From an uncultured bacterium (GTDB taxonomy: Bacteria; Cyanobacteriota; Vampirovibrionia; Gastranaerophilales; Gastranaerophilaceae), in contig USGC01000023.1 in the NCBI GenBank assembly GCA_900554095.1, positions 1-15,442 on the forward strand: DNA of 15,442 bases, read 5' to 3'. The position numbers and the translations under genes were made by a program. The notes beneath the pieces are model-generated. The model saw nothing but the letters and a program-made list of their open reading frames with translations, did no database searches and was not told the origin of the DNA. Below are positions 7,236 to 14,465 of the stretch, piece by piece (the stretch's first letter is position 1; each line of letters opens with the position of its first letter).

Positions 7236-8852
7236 ATGAAATACTCAAAATATTCAGCAGTTGTAATAGGCAGCGGAATTGCAGGCTTGTATGCGGCTTT
7301 GAAACTGGAGCAGCAGACAAAGCTTAACGACGGAATTCTGCTGATAACAAAATCAAAACTAGGCGAAAGTAATTCAAGATATGCGCAAGGCGGTATGGTC
7401 GGGGTTTTGAAAGAAAATAAATCTGACTCTACAACTTCACACATAAGCGATACAATTAAAGCTGGCGCTGGTTTAAGCGATTTTAATACAGTAAAATTCA
7501 TATCAGAAAATTCTGATAAAGTTATAAAAGATTTGCTGACTTTCGGGGTGGAATTTGACCGTGATGAAAATGGCGAATTAACATTTACTCTGGAAGCCGC
7601 GCACAGTGTAAGACGCGTTTTGCACTCAGGCGGCGACGCTACAGGTAAAATGATTGAACAAGCACTTTGCAAAAAAGTTTTGGAAAATGAAAACATAGAT
7701 GTTTACGAGGAAACCGTGGCGGTTGATTTGCTTGTAAATAGCAATAGTGAATGTAAAGGTGTAATTGTTTTTAATGATTTGACAAACGAGTACGAAACAA
7801 TTTACACATCCGCCGTAATAATCGCAACCGGCGGCGTCGGACAGTTGTATAAATATACGACAAATCCTTCTGGTGCAACCGGAGATGGTATTGCATTGGC
7901 TTTCAATGCGGGGGCCGTAATTCAAGATATGGAATTTATTCAATTCCACCCGACCGCTCTTGCAATTGATGGTGAAGAAAATAGATTTTTAATTTCAGAA
8001 GCAGTCAGAGGCGAAGGCGCTAAGCTTGTGGATTCTGACGGAATTGAATTTATGCATAAATATCATGAAAAACTTGAACTTGCCCCTCGCGATATTGTTA
8101 CACGAGCAAATTACAACGAAATGATTGAAAATAAAGTTGATAATGTGTATTTGAATGCAACCTGTATTGACAGTGAAAAGCTTGCAAAACGTTTTCCGAA
8201 TATTTCTAAAAAATGTCTTGAAAACGGGATTGACATTTCAAAAGACTTTATACCTGTTGCACCTGCGGCGCACTATTGCATGGGTGGGATTAAAACCAAT
8301 GTCGAGGGTGAAACTTCAATTAAAGGTCTGTATGCAATTGGAGAAGCCGCATCTACAGGGCTTCATGGCGGTAATAGGCTTGCCAGCAATTCGCTTTTAG
8401 AATGTGTTGTCTGTGCCTATGAAGCTGCGAATTACCTCAAAAGCCAAGAACTCATTGCCCCTAAGCAGATTGACAGCTCCTTAAAAGCTGTTATCGACAA
8501 GTACAGCGATGATGTAATTCTTGATGAAGTTGATGTTAGAGAGCTTAAACTGAAATTGCAGGCAATTATGTGGGACGGTGCAGGGATTTTGAGAAGCCAA
8601 AAAACTCTGACTCAAGCCTTAGAAAAGATTTCCGGACTCGAAAAAGACTTTCCGCGTCAAGATAAATGCCTTTCTAAAGGTGAATATGAATTTAAAAATA
8701 TGCTTACAGTTTCAAAGCTTATCATAAATTCCGCACTACAGCGTAAAGAATCCCGCGGTGCACACTATAGGCTGGATTACCTTAATACAGATGAAGAATG
8801 TATTCACAGTTGTCTTACTAAAAAAGAAGGAGAATTTTGTTTTGTTAAATAA
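7236..8852 (+). CDS. nadB: L-aspartate oxidase (first step of de novo NAD synthesis)
   Basis: A cytoplasmic FAD enzyme that oxidises L-aspartate to iminoaspartate, which quinolinate synthase NadA then condenses with dihydroxyacetone phosphate. The 538 residues match E. coli NadB (540). Visible family features are the FAD-binding GSGIAG at 12-17, SRYAQGG at 47-53, HSGGDATG at 130-137, the ATGG loop at 197-200, EFIQFHPT at 233-240, SEAVRGEG at 254-261, APRDIVTRA at 283-291, HYCMGG at 346-351 and the C-terminal FAD contact GEAASTGLHGGNRLASNSL at 369-387. HYCMGGI fits NadB rather than succinate dehydrogenase or fumarate reductase, which are its main lookalikes. Translation starts after AGGG at 7224-7227. 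nadC follows with an overlap, so the two are one operon; nadA is not in the window. Confidence 0.97.
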   Translation: MKYSKYSAVVIGSGIAGLYAALKLEQQTKLNDGILLITKSKLGESNSRYAQGGMVGVLKENKSDSTTSHISDTIKAGAGLSDFNTVKFISENSDKVIKDLLTFGVEFDRDENGELTFTLEAAHSVRRVLHSGGDATGKMIEQALCKKVLENENIDVYEETVAVDLLVNSNSECKGVIVFNDLTNEYETIYTSAVIIATGGVGQLYKYTTNPSGATGDGIALAFNAGAVIQDMEFIQFHPTALAIDGEENRFLISEAVRGEGAKLVDSDGIEFMHKYHEKLELAPRDIVTRANYNEMIENKVDNVYLNATCIDSEKLAKRFPNISKKCLENGIDISKDFIPVAPAAHYCMGGIKTNVEGETSIKGLYAIGEAASTGLHGGNRLASNSLLECVVCAYEAANYLKSQELIAPKQIDSSLKAVIDKYSDDVILDEVDVRELKLKLQAIMWDGAGILRSQKTLTQALEKISGLEKDFPRQDKCLSKGEYEFKNMLTVSKLIINSALQRKESRGAHYRLDYLNTDEECIHSCLTKKEGEFCFVK

Positions 8853-9672
8853 ATTTATAATGGAAGATCATGTAAAAGCGGCATTAATTGAAGATATCGG
8901 ATACGGCGACATTACAACCGAAAATCTAGCAGAGGAAAAAGATAGGCTTAAAGGGAATTTAAATACCAGAAGTGCCGGCGTGCTTTGTGGTACCGAAGTT
9001 TTTAAAACAGTTTATAAAATGCTTTCAGAAGATATAAAAATAGATTTTCACTTCAAAGACGGTGATGTGCTGAAACCCGGCGACAAAATCGCAGATATTT
9101 CAGGCCCGGCAAAAGAGCTTTTGCTTGGGGAGAGATTGTCCCTTAATTATATTCAGCGCATGAGCGGTATCGCAACAGAAACCCGCAAATATCAGGAAGC
9201 TATAGCGCCTTATAGTGCCAAAATTGTTGATACAAGAAAAACAACACCAAATTTCAGAATGTTTGAAAAGTATTCCGTAAAAACAGGCGGCGGAGCGCTT
9301 CACAGGTTTAACCTAAGCGACTGCGCAATGATAAAAGATAATCATATCAGACTTGCCGGATCTATTACAAAAGCAGTGGAAAAATTGCGCAAAAACCTTT
9401 CACACGCACACAAAATCGAAGTCGAATGCGACACTCTTGAGCAGGTGAAAGAAGCGATAGACTGCAAGGCCGATATAATTATGCTCGATAACATGAGCAT
9501 TGAAGATATGACAAAAGCAGTAAAACTTATTGATAAGCGTGCTATTGTTGAAGCCAGCGGTAATGTAAACCTTGCGACAGTAAATGAGATTGCATCCTGC
9601 GGTGTTGATATAATTTCCTCAAGTGCAATAGTTGCAAAGGCTCCGACACTCGATATTGCATTAGATATTTAA
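8842..9672 (+). CDS. nadC: Nicotinate-nucleotide (quinolinate) phosphoribosyltransferase
   Basis: Converts quinolinate and PRPP to nicotinate mononucleotide, CO2 and pyrophosphate, the step after NadA. I choose the TTG at 8842: AAGGAG at 8827-8832 is nine bases upstream, and the 276-residue product matches the family, with EDIGYGDIT at 17-25. The ATG at 8860 lacks a ribosome binding site, and a longer frame back to 8758 would lie mostly inside nadB. Motifs seen are ERLSLN 97-102, DTRKTTP 130-136, GGGALHR 149-155, IKDNH 164-168, EVECD 193-197, MLDN 214-217 and EASGN 237-241. The usual C-terminal GALTHS phosphate-binding segment is replaced by SAIVAK (261-266); as I recall, cyanobacterial NadC also departs from GALTHS here. 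Overlap with nadB is 11 bases, suggesting translational coupling. Confidence 0.95.
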   Translation: MLNKFIMEDHVKAALIEDIGYGDITTENLAEEKDRLKGNLNTRSAGVLCGTEVFKTVYKMLSEDIKIDFHFKDGDVLKPGDKIADISGPAKELLLGERLSLNYIQRMSGIATETRKYQEAIAPYSAKIVDTRKTTPNFRMFEKYSVKTGGGALHRFNLSDCAMIKDNHIRLAGSITKAVEKLRKNLSHAHKIEVECDTLEQVKEAIDCKADIIMLDNMSIEDMTKAVKLIDKRAIVEASGNVNLATVNEIASCGVDIISSSAIVAKAPTLDIALDI

Positions 9673-9752
9673 TGTATATAAAGTGTAAATCCAACACTAA
9701 TTAATAAAGATTTGTAAACTTTTTTAAAATCATACGCAAAAATTTTTTTTCT

Positions 9753-9780
9753 TTGATTTAAAATAATTGTACGATACATT
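9753..9780 (+). promoter_or_regulatory. Possible promoter for the 9802 membrane-protein pair
   Basis: TTGATT at 9753-9758 and TACATT at 9775-9780 are separated by 16 bases in the 129-base gap after nadC, giving a leader of about 15 bases. No strong terminator follows nadC, so read-through is possible. The rest of the gap is AT-rich with no other signal. Confidence 0.35.
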
Positions 9781-9801
9781 TATTAAAAAGTTTGGTGGAA
9801 A

Positions 9802-10605
9802 ATGAAAATTAATCAAATTCAGCATTACTTAACCCCTAATTCGGGCTCAACGGCGTTCCCGCAGACCCCTGAGTCGTTCAAGGAGCGATACTACGCAGAC
9901 GTGTATAAAAAAGATAGAGGATATAACGCGAATAACAGCGGCAGATTACAAAATGAGAGTAAGTCTGCCGCTGTTGCGTTTCAAGGGAACCTCGGGCATA
10001 AAATCCTTAAAAGCGAAAAATTCTCTTGGTTTTTAGAAAAAGCCCACGAACACAACATTGCAATGAGTGCGTTTATGGCGCTTTTATTAGCCGGAATTTG
10101 CAGGCCCGCAACGATTATGGCTCTGCCTGGCGACAAAGACAAAGACGATAAAATATATGCATCAGGCCATTCAATAGCTTCTGGTGTAATTGGCTTCATT
10201 GCTTCTGTTATCTTAACAAGCCCGCTCGATATAGCTATTAAAAAATATACAGACCAAAAAAATGCAAATCTATGGAAAAAAGACGGCCCTTACAAAGCAA
10301 TGATTGATGAATTGAAAAAATTAAATGCAGAAAACGCTGATGAAGCTTTGATTAAACTTCAAGAAGGCAAAATTAGTGCAATGAAAACTGCAATGAAAAA
10401 TATTCCGGATTGGATTATTGCAGTGCCAAGGTCGATGATTACAATTGCACTTATCCCTCCGATTTTGAAATATGTATTCGGTGTTGAAAAGAAAAAGAAA
10501 CCAGATGCAGCCCCTGAGCCTGAAAAGCAGGCAGAAAGATCGCAAATGCCAATGAATTTACAAAATAATCCTGCTTTTGCAATGATGAAAGGAGGGTTAA
10601 AATAA
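9802..10605 (+). CDS. Hypothetical membrane protein with N-terminal AFQG motif
   Basis: A 267-residue protein of no family I recognise. Residues 1-58 are Asn/Ser/Lys-rich and probably disordered, ending in VAFQGN at 58-63, the Phe-x-Gly motif found in neighbouring proteins. Hydrophobic stretches at about 85-108, 122-146 and 202-228 suggest two or three membrane or membrane-associated helices. A charged DKDKDDK stretch (111-117) separates the first two, and a Lys- and Pro/Glu-rich tail follows the last. The ribosome binding site is weak (GGTGG, very close to the ATG). The stop codon shares one base with the start of the next gene (TAATG), so the two are coupled. The order of elements resembles that neighbour, which suggests tandem paralogy. 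Function unknown. Confidence 0.85.
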   Translation: MKINQIQHYLTPNSGSTAFPQTPESFKERYYADVYKKDRGYNANNSGRLQNESKSAAVAFQGNLGHKILKSEKFSWFLEKAHEHNIAMSAFMALLLAGICRPATIMALPGDKDKDDKIYASGHSIASGVIGFIASVILTSPLDIAIKKYTDQKNANLWKKDGPYKAMIDELKKLNAENADEALIKLQEGKISAMKTAMKNIPDWIIAVPRSMITIALIPPILKYVFGVEKKKKPDAAPEPEKQAERSQMPMNLQNNPAFAMMKGGLK

Positions 10606-11321
10606 TGAACGTAACCTTCCAATCAAATAGATTTTCGCAAAACTACAATAATAGATTTTCAGAAAAAAGACAGCCTTCTTTTACTGCTGTTGTGAATCCT
10701 AACTATATTAAAGGCGATACAAGTTTTTATGCAAAACTGGAAAAGCATTATGAAAATTTCACTGATTCAATAGCAAGAAATGTTATACCAAAAATTATGG
10801 ATAACCAATTTATGGGAGCTATTGCAGAGAAGTTTAAAGGCTCAAAAATGTTGTATAATCACTTTGCAGCGGTTGGTTCAGCAATTACAAGCGGCCTTTA
10901 TATGTACAAAACTTTGGATAATGATAAGTTAGACAAAGACAGAAAGCAAACCCTTGCAATTAATCAGGGCTTAACTTTTGGTATTTCAACGGTCGGTGCG
11001 TACGCCTTAGACAAATCGGTAGATAACTGGTGGCAGAAAATAATGGCGCGTTATGCCGGAATTCAGCTTGGAGATGATAAACTTGCAGAGAAATTCAAGA
11101 CCGCTAAAAAAGGTTTGAATGACTTTATCAAAGAACAGCACCCAGGCAAACTTACAGAGCAGCTTTCTAAAAGGCTTGACGGTATGACGCTTGTTAAGAA
11201 GATGTTCGTATTCGGTATGGTATACCGTTACCTGGTTCCGGTGCTTGTAACCCCGATTGCAAACAAAATAGGCGAATACAGAATAGCACAAAAGAAAGCT
11301 CAAGAAGCACAAAAAGCATAA
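10605..11321 (+). CDS. Hypothetical membrane protein with N-terminal PSFT motif, likely paralog of the preceding gene
   Basis: A 238-residue protein with no recognised family. An Asn/Phe/Arg-rich opening ends in QPSFTAVV at 23-30, a Phe motif variant without the Gly. Moderately hydrophobic helices lie at about 85-101, 117-136 and 199-219; between the first two is DNDKLDKDRK (105-114), in the same place as the acidic-basic linker of the upstream protein. Each second helix contains Gly and ends in a Leu-Asp plus Lys segment (PLDIAIKKY upstream, ALDKSVDNW here). The tail is Lys/Gln/Ala-rich. Translation starts one base before the upstream stop ends and is preceded by AGGAGGG, a strong site. A Rho-independent terminator follows. 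Function unknown; a membrane complex of the two products is an inference. Confidence 0.85.
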   Translation: MNVTFQSNRFSQNYNNRFSEKRQPSFTAVVNPNYIKGDTSFYAKLEKHYENFTDSIARNVIPKIMDNQFMGAIAEKFKGSKMLYNHFAAVGSAITSGLYMYKTLDNDKLDKDRKQTLAINQGLTFGISTVGAYALDKSVDNWWQKIMARYAGIQLGDDKLAEKFKTAKKGLNDFIKEQHPGKLTEQLSKRLDGMTLVKKMFVFGMVYRYLVPVLVTPIANKIGEYRIAQKKAQEAQKA

Positions 11322-11330
11322 TAATATCCA

Positions 11331-11356
11331 GGCCCTCAAACTTGAGGGCCTTTTTT
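11331..11356 (+). terminator. Rho-independent terminator
   Basis: GGCCCTCA at 11331-11338 pairs with TGAGGGCC at 11343-11350 around a four-base loop, followed directly by six T residues. It lies ten bases after the stop of the 10605 gene and should end the two-gene membrane-protein unit. Confidence 0.95.
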
Positions 11357-11381
11357 AATAATATGAAAAAATTGTAACAGC

Positions 11382-11410
11382 TTGAAAAAAAAATATATTT
11401 ACGATATGTT
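11382..11410 (+). promoter_or_regulatory. Possible promoter of the HEAT-queC-DUF366-SPOR operon
   Basis: TTGAAA at 11382-11387 and TATGTT at 11405-11410 are separated by 17 bases, placed between the preceding terminator and the first gene of the operon. The predicted leader is about 48 bases. The position is right and the match fair. Confidence 0.4.
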
Positions 11411-11464
11411 TTTGTAAAAAGAAAGTTATTAAAGCAATACCAAAACAGCAGCGGGGAGTTTAGT

Positions 11465-12448
11465 ATGGGAGAAAAAGACAAATTAAATCTTGAAGCAATA
11501 GCAAAAGAATGTAATTTGTTTGCAACTTCAGACATTAATTCTGTCATTGCGCGAATAACAGAGCTTGATGAAAAATATGAAAGCAGTGATTTGGTTAAGA
11601 TTTACAACTATTTTCTCACTGTTTGTAAATCGCCTGAAATTCTTATGAATATTATTGCACTTGCGGACAGATACAGGGACCAAACAACACTGTCTGAGCT
11701 TTTGGATCTTCTATTGATGAAGAATAACGATGACAGTTTAAAAGAAGACTTCATAAATGTTCGTGTAATGTGTGCGAAAGCTATTGCGAATTTCCGTGAT
11801 ACTTCAGCGGTTACTCCGTTGCTGTATTGCCTTAATAATAAAGATGAAAATTATAAGGTGCGATTTGCGTGTGCGGATGCTCTTGGCAAAATCGGTGATA
11901 AATACGCTGTTGCTCCTCTTATAAATGTTGTTAAAGACGAAGAAGAACGCTCGGTTTATTTACGTGAATCCGCTGCCTCTGCTCTTGGAATGCTGGGGGA
12001 TGTTAGGGCTGTTGATCCTTTAGTCAGTATTCTGGAAACAAAACAGGGTATAATAGACAAGTTTACATTTTTAAAGGAAAGAGTGATTGAAGCTTTAGGC
12101 AAACTCAGGCTTGGCGAAAATGAACGGGTTTTCAATGCTTTGAAAATGACATTAATGGATGATTCCGCGCAAATTAGAATAAATGCGATTGAGGCAATTA
12201 TGGAAAGCGGCCATCCGGAAAGTTTTGAGGTGATAAAAGGCTGTCTTTTGGACGACGATGACGAAGTTAAGAAAAATGCACTTGTTGCGTTGTACAACCT
12301 TGAAGGACGCAGAATTCTGGACGAAGTTATAAAAGAACCTGCATATTCTGATATTTTGAAAGTCGAGGCTGTATCAATGCTGGATGAATATGAAACCGAT
12401 GAAGATGAACAATTTGCTCGAAAGTTCAGGGAGGAGCTTGATGAGTAA
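11465..12448 (+). CDS. HEAT-repeat (PBS-lyase-like) protein
   Basis: A soluble protein of 327 residues built from HEAT repeats. After a helical N-terminal region (1-95), repeats are recognisable at about 96-125, 131-159, 165-192, 203-232, 235-264 and 267-290. Typical features are VRFACADALGKIGDKYAVAP (132-151) and LRESAASALGMLGDVRAVDP (166-185), the Asp-x-x-Ala-Val-x-Pro-Leu pattern of HEAT_2 and cyanobacterial CpcE/NblB-type proteins. These bind other proteins or, in phycobilisome lyases, chromophore subunits; no phycobiliprotein is expected here, so a scaffold role is more likely. GGGGAG lies before the ATG. The last eight bases overlap queC. Its constant partner may be one of the operon products, but nothing shows which. 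Confidence 0.9.
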   Translation: MGEKDKLNLEAIAKECNLFATSDINSVIARITELDEKYESSDLVKIYNYFLTVCKSPEILMNIIALADRYRDQTTLSELLDLLLMKNNDDSLKEDFINVRVMCAKAIANFRDTSAVTPLLYCLNNKDENYKVRFACADALGKIGDKYAVAPLINVVKDEEERSVYLRESAASALGMLGDVRAVDPLVSILETKQGIIDKFTFLKERVIEALGKLRLGENERVFNALKMTLMDDSAQIRINAIEAIMESGHPESFEVIKGCLLDDDDEVKKNALVALYNLEGRRILDEVIKEPAYSDILKVEAVSMLDEYETDEDEQFARKFREELDE

Positions 12449-13109
12449 ATCGGTTATTTTACTTTCAGGCGGTCTGGATTCTTTGGTCAGTCTGGGGCTT
12501 TCAGTAAAAAAGTACAATGTTGAAATGGCTTTAACTTTTGATTACGGCCAAAAATCAGCAAAGGGCGAAATTGAAGCCTCCAGAAAAATCTGTGAATTTT
12601 ACAATATTAATCATAAGGTTATAAAGCTGGATTTTTTAAAAGAAATTACTCATACTGCATTGGTTTCAGAAGTGGAAGTTCCGGTTTTTGAAGGTGTTAA
12701 AAACGAAAGCGAAAGTGCAAAAGCAGTTTGGGTTCCGAACAGAAACGGCCTGTTTTTAAATATCGCTGGCTGTTTTGCAGATGCCGAAGGTTATGACTAT
12801 ATTATTATCGGAGCGAATTATGAAGAAGGCCAGACTTTTCCTGATAATACGGCGGATTTTATTGGGAAAGTTAATGAGGAATTTAAGTTTTCGACCTTAA
12901 AGCACCCGCAAGTCCTCGCGCCCTTGATAAATTTAAAGAAAAGTGATATAGTAAAAGCGGCAATTGATAATTCTATACCGTTAGAATTGGTCATGAGCTG
13001 TTACAAAAACAATGAGAAGCACTGCGGTCAGTGTGAGTCATGCTCCAGACTTAAAGCAGCGCTTATTCAAAACAACGATACGTATTATATAAATAAATTG
13101 TTCAATTAA
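12441..13109 (+). CDS. queC: 7-cyano-7-deazaguanine (preQ0) synthase QueC
   Basis: An ATP-dependent enzyme that converts 7-carboxy-7-deazaguanine and ammonia to preQ0 in queuosine (tRNA) biosynthesis. The 222 residues match the family. The PP-loop SGGLDS is at 9-14, TFDYGQ at 32-37, VPNRNGLFL at 98-106, and the zinc-binding cysteines are C187, C195, C198 and C201. The IGANYEEGQTFPDN segment (123-136) is closer to the archaeal/deltaproteobacterial branch than to E. coli QueC, from memory of those sequences. I place the start at 12441, supported by a GGGAGGAG ribosome binding site; an in-frame ATG at 12384 would give 19 unlikely residues inside the HEAT gene. The gene overlaps that one by eight bases and is followed after one base by a DUF366-like gene. 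Other queuosine genes are not in the window. Confidence 0.93.
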   Translation: MSKSVILLSGGLDSLVSLGLSVKKYNVEMALTFDYGQKSAKGEIEASRKICEFYNINHKVIKLDFLKEITHTALVSEVEVPVFEGVKNESESAKAVWVPNRNGLFLNIAGCFADAEGYDYIIIGANYEEGQTFPDNTADFIGKVNEEFKFSTLKHPQVLAPLINLKKSDIVKAAIDNSIPLELVMSCYKNNEKHCGQCESCSRLKAALIQNNDTYYINKLFN

Positions 13110-13110
13110 T

Positions 13111-13665
13111 ATGCTATACAAACTTTTAGATAAAGAAATTAAATACGAAGGCTATCAGCTTGCGCCGCATTGGATTTATAAAAATTTTAAAATCCAAGGT
13201 GATGCTATTGTCGCGTTCTGCGGCGAGTGCGAAGTTAAATTAACTGAAATGGTAGATATTGAAGATGTTATAAATAACGAACCTATTTACAGTAAAAATA
13301 TGCTTAGTTTTATAACAGAGCAGTTTAATGTAGAACTTGTTGAAGGCGTTTTCAGGCAAAGGCTCCTCATCTGTTCGATAAAAGAAGCTCTCGAAAGACG
13401 AGGCGTAAAAATCGTTCGCAGCGGAGATGACTTGTTTGTGGATGGTAAAAAATTAACGGTTTCTATTGCAACAAAATCGTTAACATCTATTCTCATCCAC
13501 ACAGGCATAAATATTGATTCAAAAGGAGCACCTGTCAAAGCTTGCGGACTTGAAAACGACCTCAAAATAAGTGATATAAAAGATTTCGCACTAGAAGTCA
13601 TGGAAAATTATTCAAATGAAATAGATGATATAATATTAGCAAGTACAAAGGTCAGAGGAGTATAA
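13111..13665 (+). CDS. DUF366-like protein, linked to queC
   Basis: A 184-residue soluble protein that I recognise, from memory, as the DUF366 (PF04017) type, known mainly from archaea and some bacteria and of uncertain function. Conserved-looking blocks are GDAIVAFCGEC 30-40, MVDIEDV 47-53, FRQRLL 81-86, RSGDDLFVDGKKLTVSIAT 103-121, LIHTGINI 128-135 and a C-terminal KVRGV. The acidic GDD and His130 could be catalytic or metal-binding, an inference. There is no Shine-Dalgarno: the ATG follows the queC stop by one base, so translation probably depends on reinitiation after queC. That coupling and the gene order argue for a role in 7-deazaguanine metabolism, not established by the sequence. Confidence 0.8.
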   Translation: MLYKLLDKEIKYEGYQLAPHWIYKNFKIQGDAIVAFCGECEVKLTEMVDIEDVINNEPIYSKNMLSFITEQFNVELVEGVFRQRLLICSIKEALERRGVKIVRSGDDLFVDGKKLTVSIATKSLTSILIHTGINIDSKGAPVKACGLENDLKISDIKDFALEVMENYSNEIDDIILASTKVRGV

Positions 13666-13666
13666 C

Positions 13667-14383
13667 ATGGAAGAACACAATCAGTTTTCCCAAACAGAAG
13701 AAGATGAATTTCGTCCGACCCATATAAGCTATCGTGAGTATAAAAAAAAGTTGTCGCGTAACCCGCGTCAAGGTATAATATTGTTTGCTTCAGCCTTTTT
13801 CATTCTGTTGCTGGCATTTTTAGGTGCAGCAAAGCTTATGGCTCCTGATGTTGATATTGCAATCGGTGATGAGCCGGAAGTGGTTTCGGAAGAACAAGGA
13901 ATTGAGCGCGCCGGCGAGGTTGATGATCGGTTAAAACAAATTCAAGATGAAGATAACGGCGGCGTTGGTGCAGTTGATAATACTTTTTCGCCTGAACTTG
14001 ATGAAAAAGTTAAAATATCTGACAGAGATAAAAAGGAAGAGCCTCTCAGTGTGAAAGAAGAAGAACCGATAGTCCTTGAGCATACGACAGAGCCCAAGAA
14101 TCCTGAAACGGTTGAAACTCCCGGAAGAGTCCAAGCACCTGCTCCAACGGCGAGTGTTAACGCAAAAGTTTATGTTGGTCATTACGCTACGGCAGAACAG
14201 GCAGATGTTGCAAAAAGTATTATTATGGAATCCGGATTGGGCATTAATGTTTTTGTTAAAAATGTCAACGGATCTTATACTTTGCAGGCCGGTTCATACA
14301 GCTCAAGAGAAAAAGCACAGGCTATGGCTAACCAGCTTTTACAAAACAATTTCCCGGCGCGTGTTGTTGTGGAAGCTCAATAA
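13667..14383 (+). CDS. Single-pass membrane protein with C-terminal SPOR domain
   Basis: A 238-residue bitopic protein: cytoplasmic residues 1-35 (acidic, then basic KKKLSRNPR), one membrane helix at about 36-56, an acidic Pro/Glu-rich linker at 60-162 and a SPOR domain at about 165-237. The SPOR part shows two short repeats, KVYVGHYATAEQADVAKSII and GSYTLQAGSYSSREKAQAMA, each giving a strand then a helix. SPOR domains bind denuded glycan strands of peptidoglycan at the division septum, so the protein probably acts in cell division or wall remodelling like FtsN or DedD, though it has no FtsN-specific motif I can see. GAGGAG lies before the ATG, one base after the DUF366 stop, so it is the last gene of a four-gene operon. 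The partners make no obvious functional sense together. Confidence 0.92.
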   Translation: MEEHNQFSQTEEDEFRPTHISYREYKKKLSRNPRQGIILFASAFFILLLAFLGAAKLMAPDVDIAIGDEPEVVSEEQGIERAGEVDDRLKQIQDEDNGGVGAVDNTFSPELDEKVKISDRDKKEEPLSVKEEEPIVLEHTTEPKNPETVETPGRVQAPAPTASVNAKVYVGHYATAEQADVAKSIIMESGLGINVFVKNVNGSYTLQAGSYSSREKAQAMANQLLQNNFPARVVVEAQ

Positions 14384-14405
14384 TGTTGTGAATTTTTTAA
14401 TTTTT

Positions 14406-14416
14406 TATGATAAAAT
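14406..14416 (+). promoter_or_regulatory. Possible extended -10 promoter for gatB
   Basis: In the 82-base gap before gatB, TATGATAAAAT contains TAAAAT at 14411-14416 preceded by TG at 14408-14409, an extended -10 pattern. A TTGTGA at 14386-14391 is too far from it for a standard pair. No terminator separates gatB from the operon upstream, so read-through is likely too. Confidence 0.3.
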
Positions 14417-14465
14417 TTAATAGTGAATTTATAAATAAAACTTAGTCGATATATAAGGAGACGTT

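Noticed and set aside
7201..7239. Twelve-codon leader ORF ending over the nadB start codon
   Set aside because: It has no ribosome binding site at a workable distance, and a chance ORF of this size is common in AT-rich DNA.
8758..8859. Longer nadC reading frame starting at ATG 8758 (28 residues before the TTG)
   Set aside because: It lies mostly inside nadB, lacks a ribosome binding site, and extends beyond the family N-terminus; TTG 8842 has an ideally placed AAGGAG.
9682..9698. AGTGT-N7-ACACT hairpin after nadC as a terminator
   Set aside because: The stem is only five base pairs and no T-tract follows.
9802..11321. Phage holin or prophage remnant reading of the membrane-protein pair
   Set aside because: No phage structural, lysin, integrase or attachment sequence lies nearby, and the genes sit between chromosomal housekeeping genes.
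12384..12440. Earlier in-frame ATG for queC
   Set aside because: The added 19 residues are an out-of-frame reading of the HEAT gene's end and have no counterpart in QueC; the ATG at 12441 has a strong ribosome binding site.
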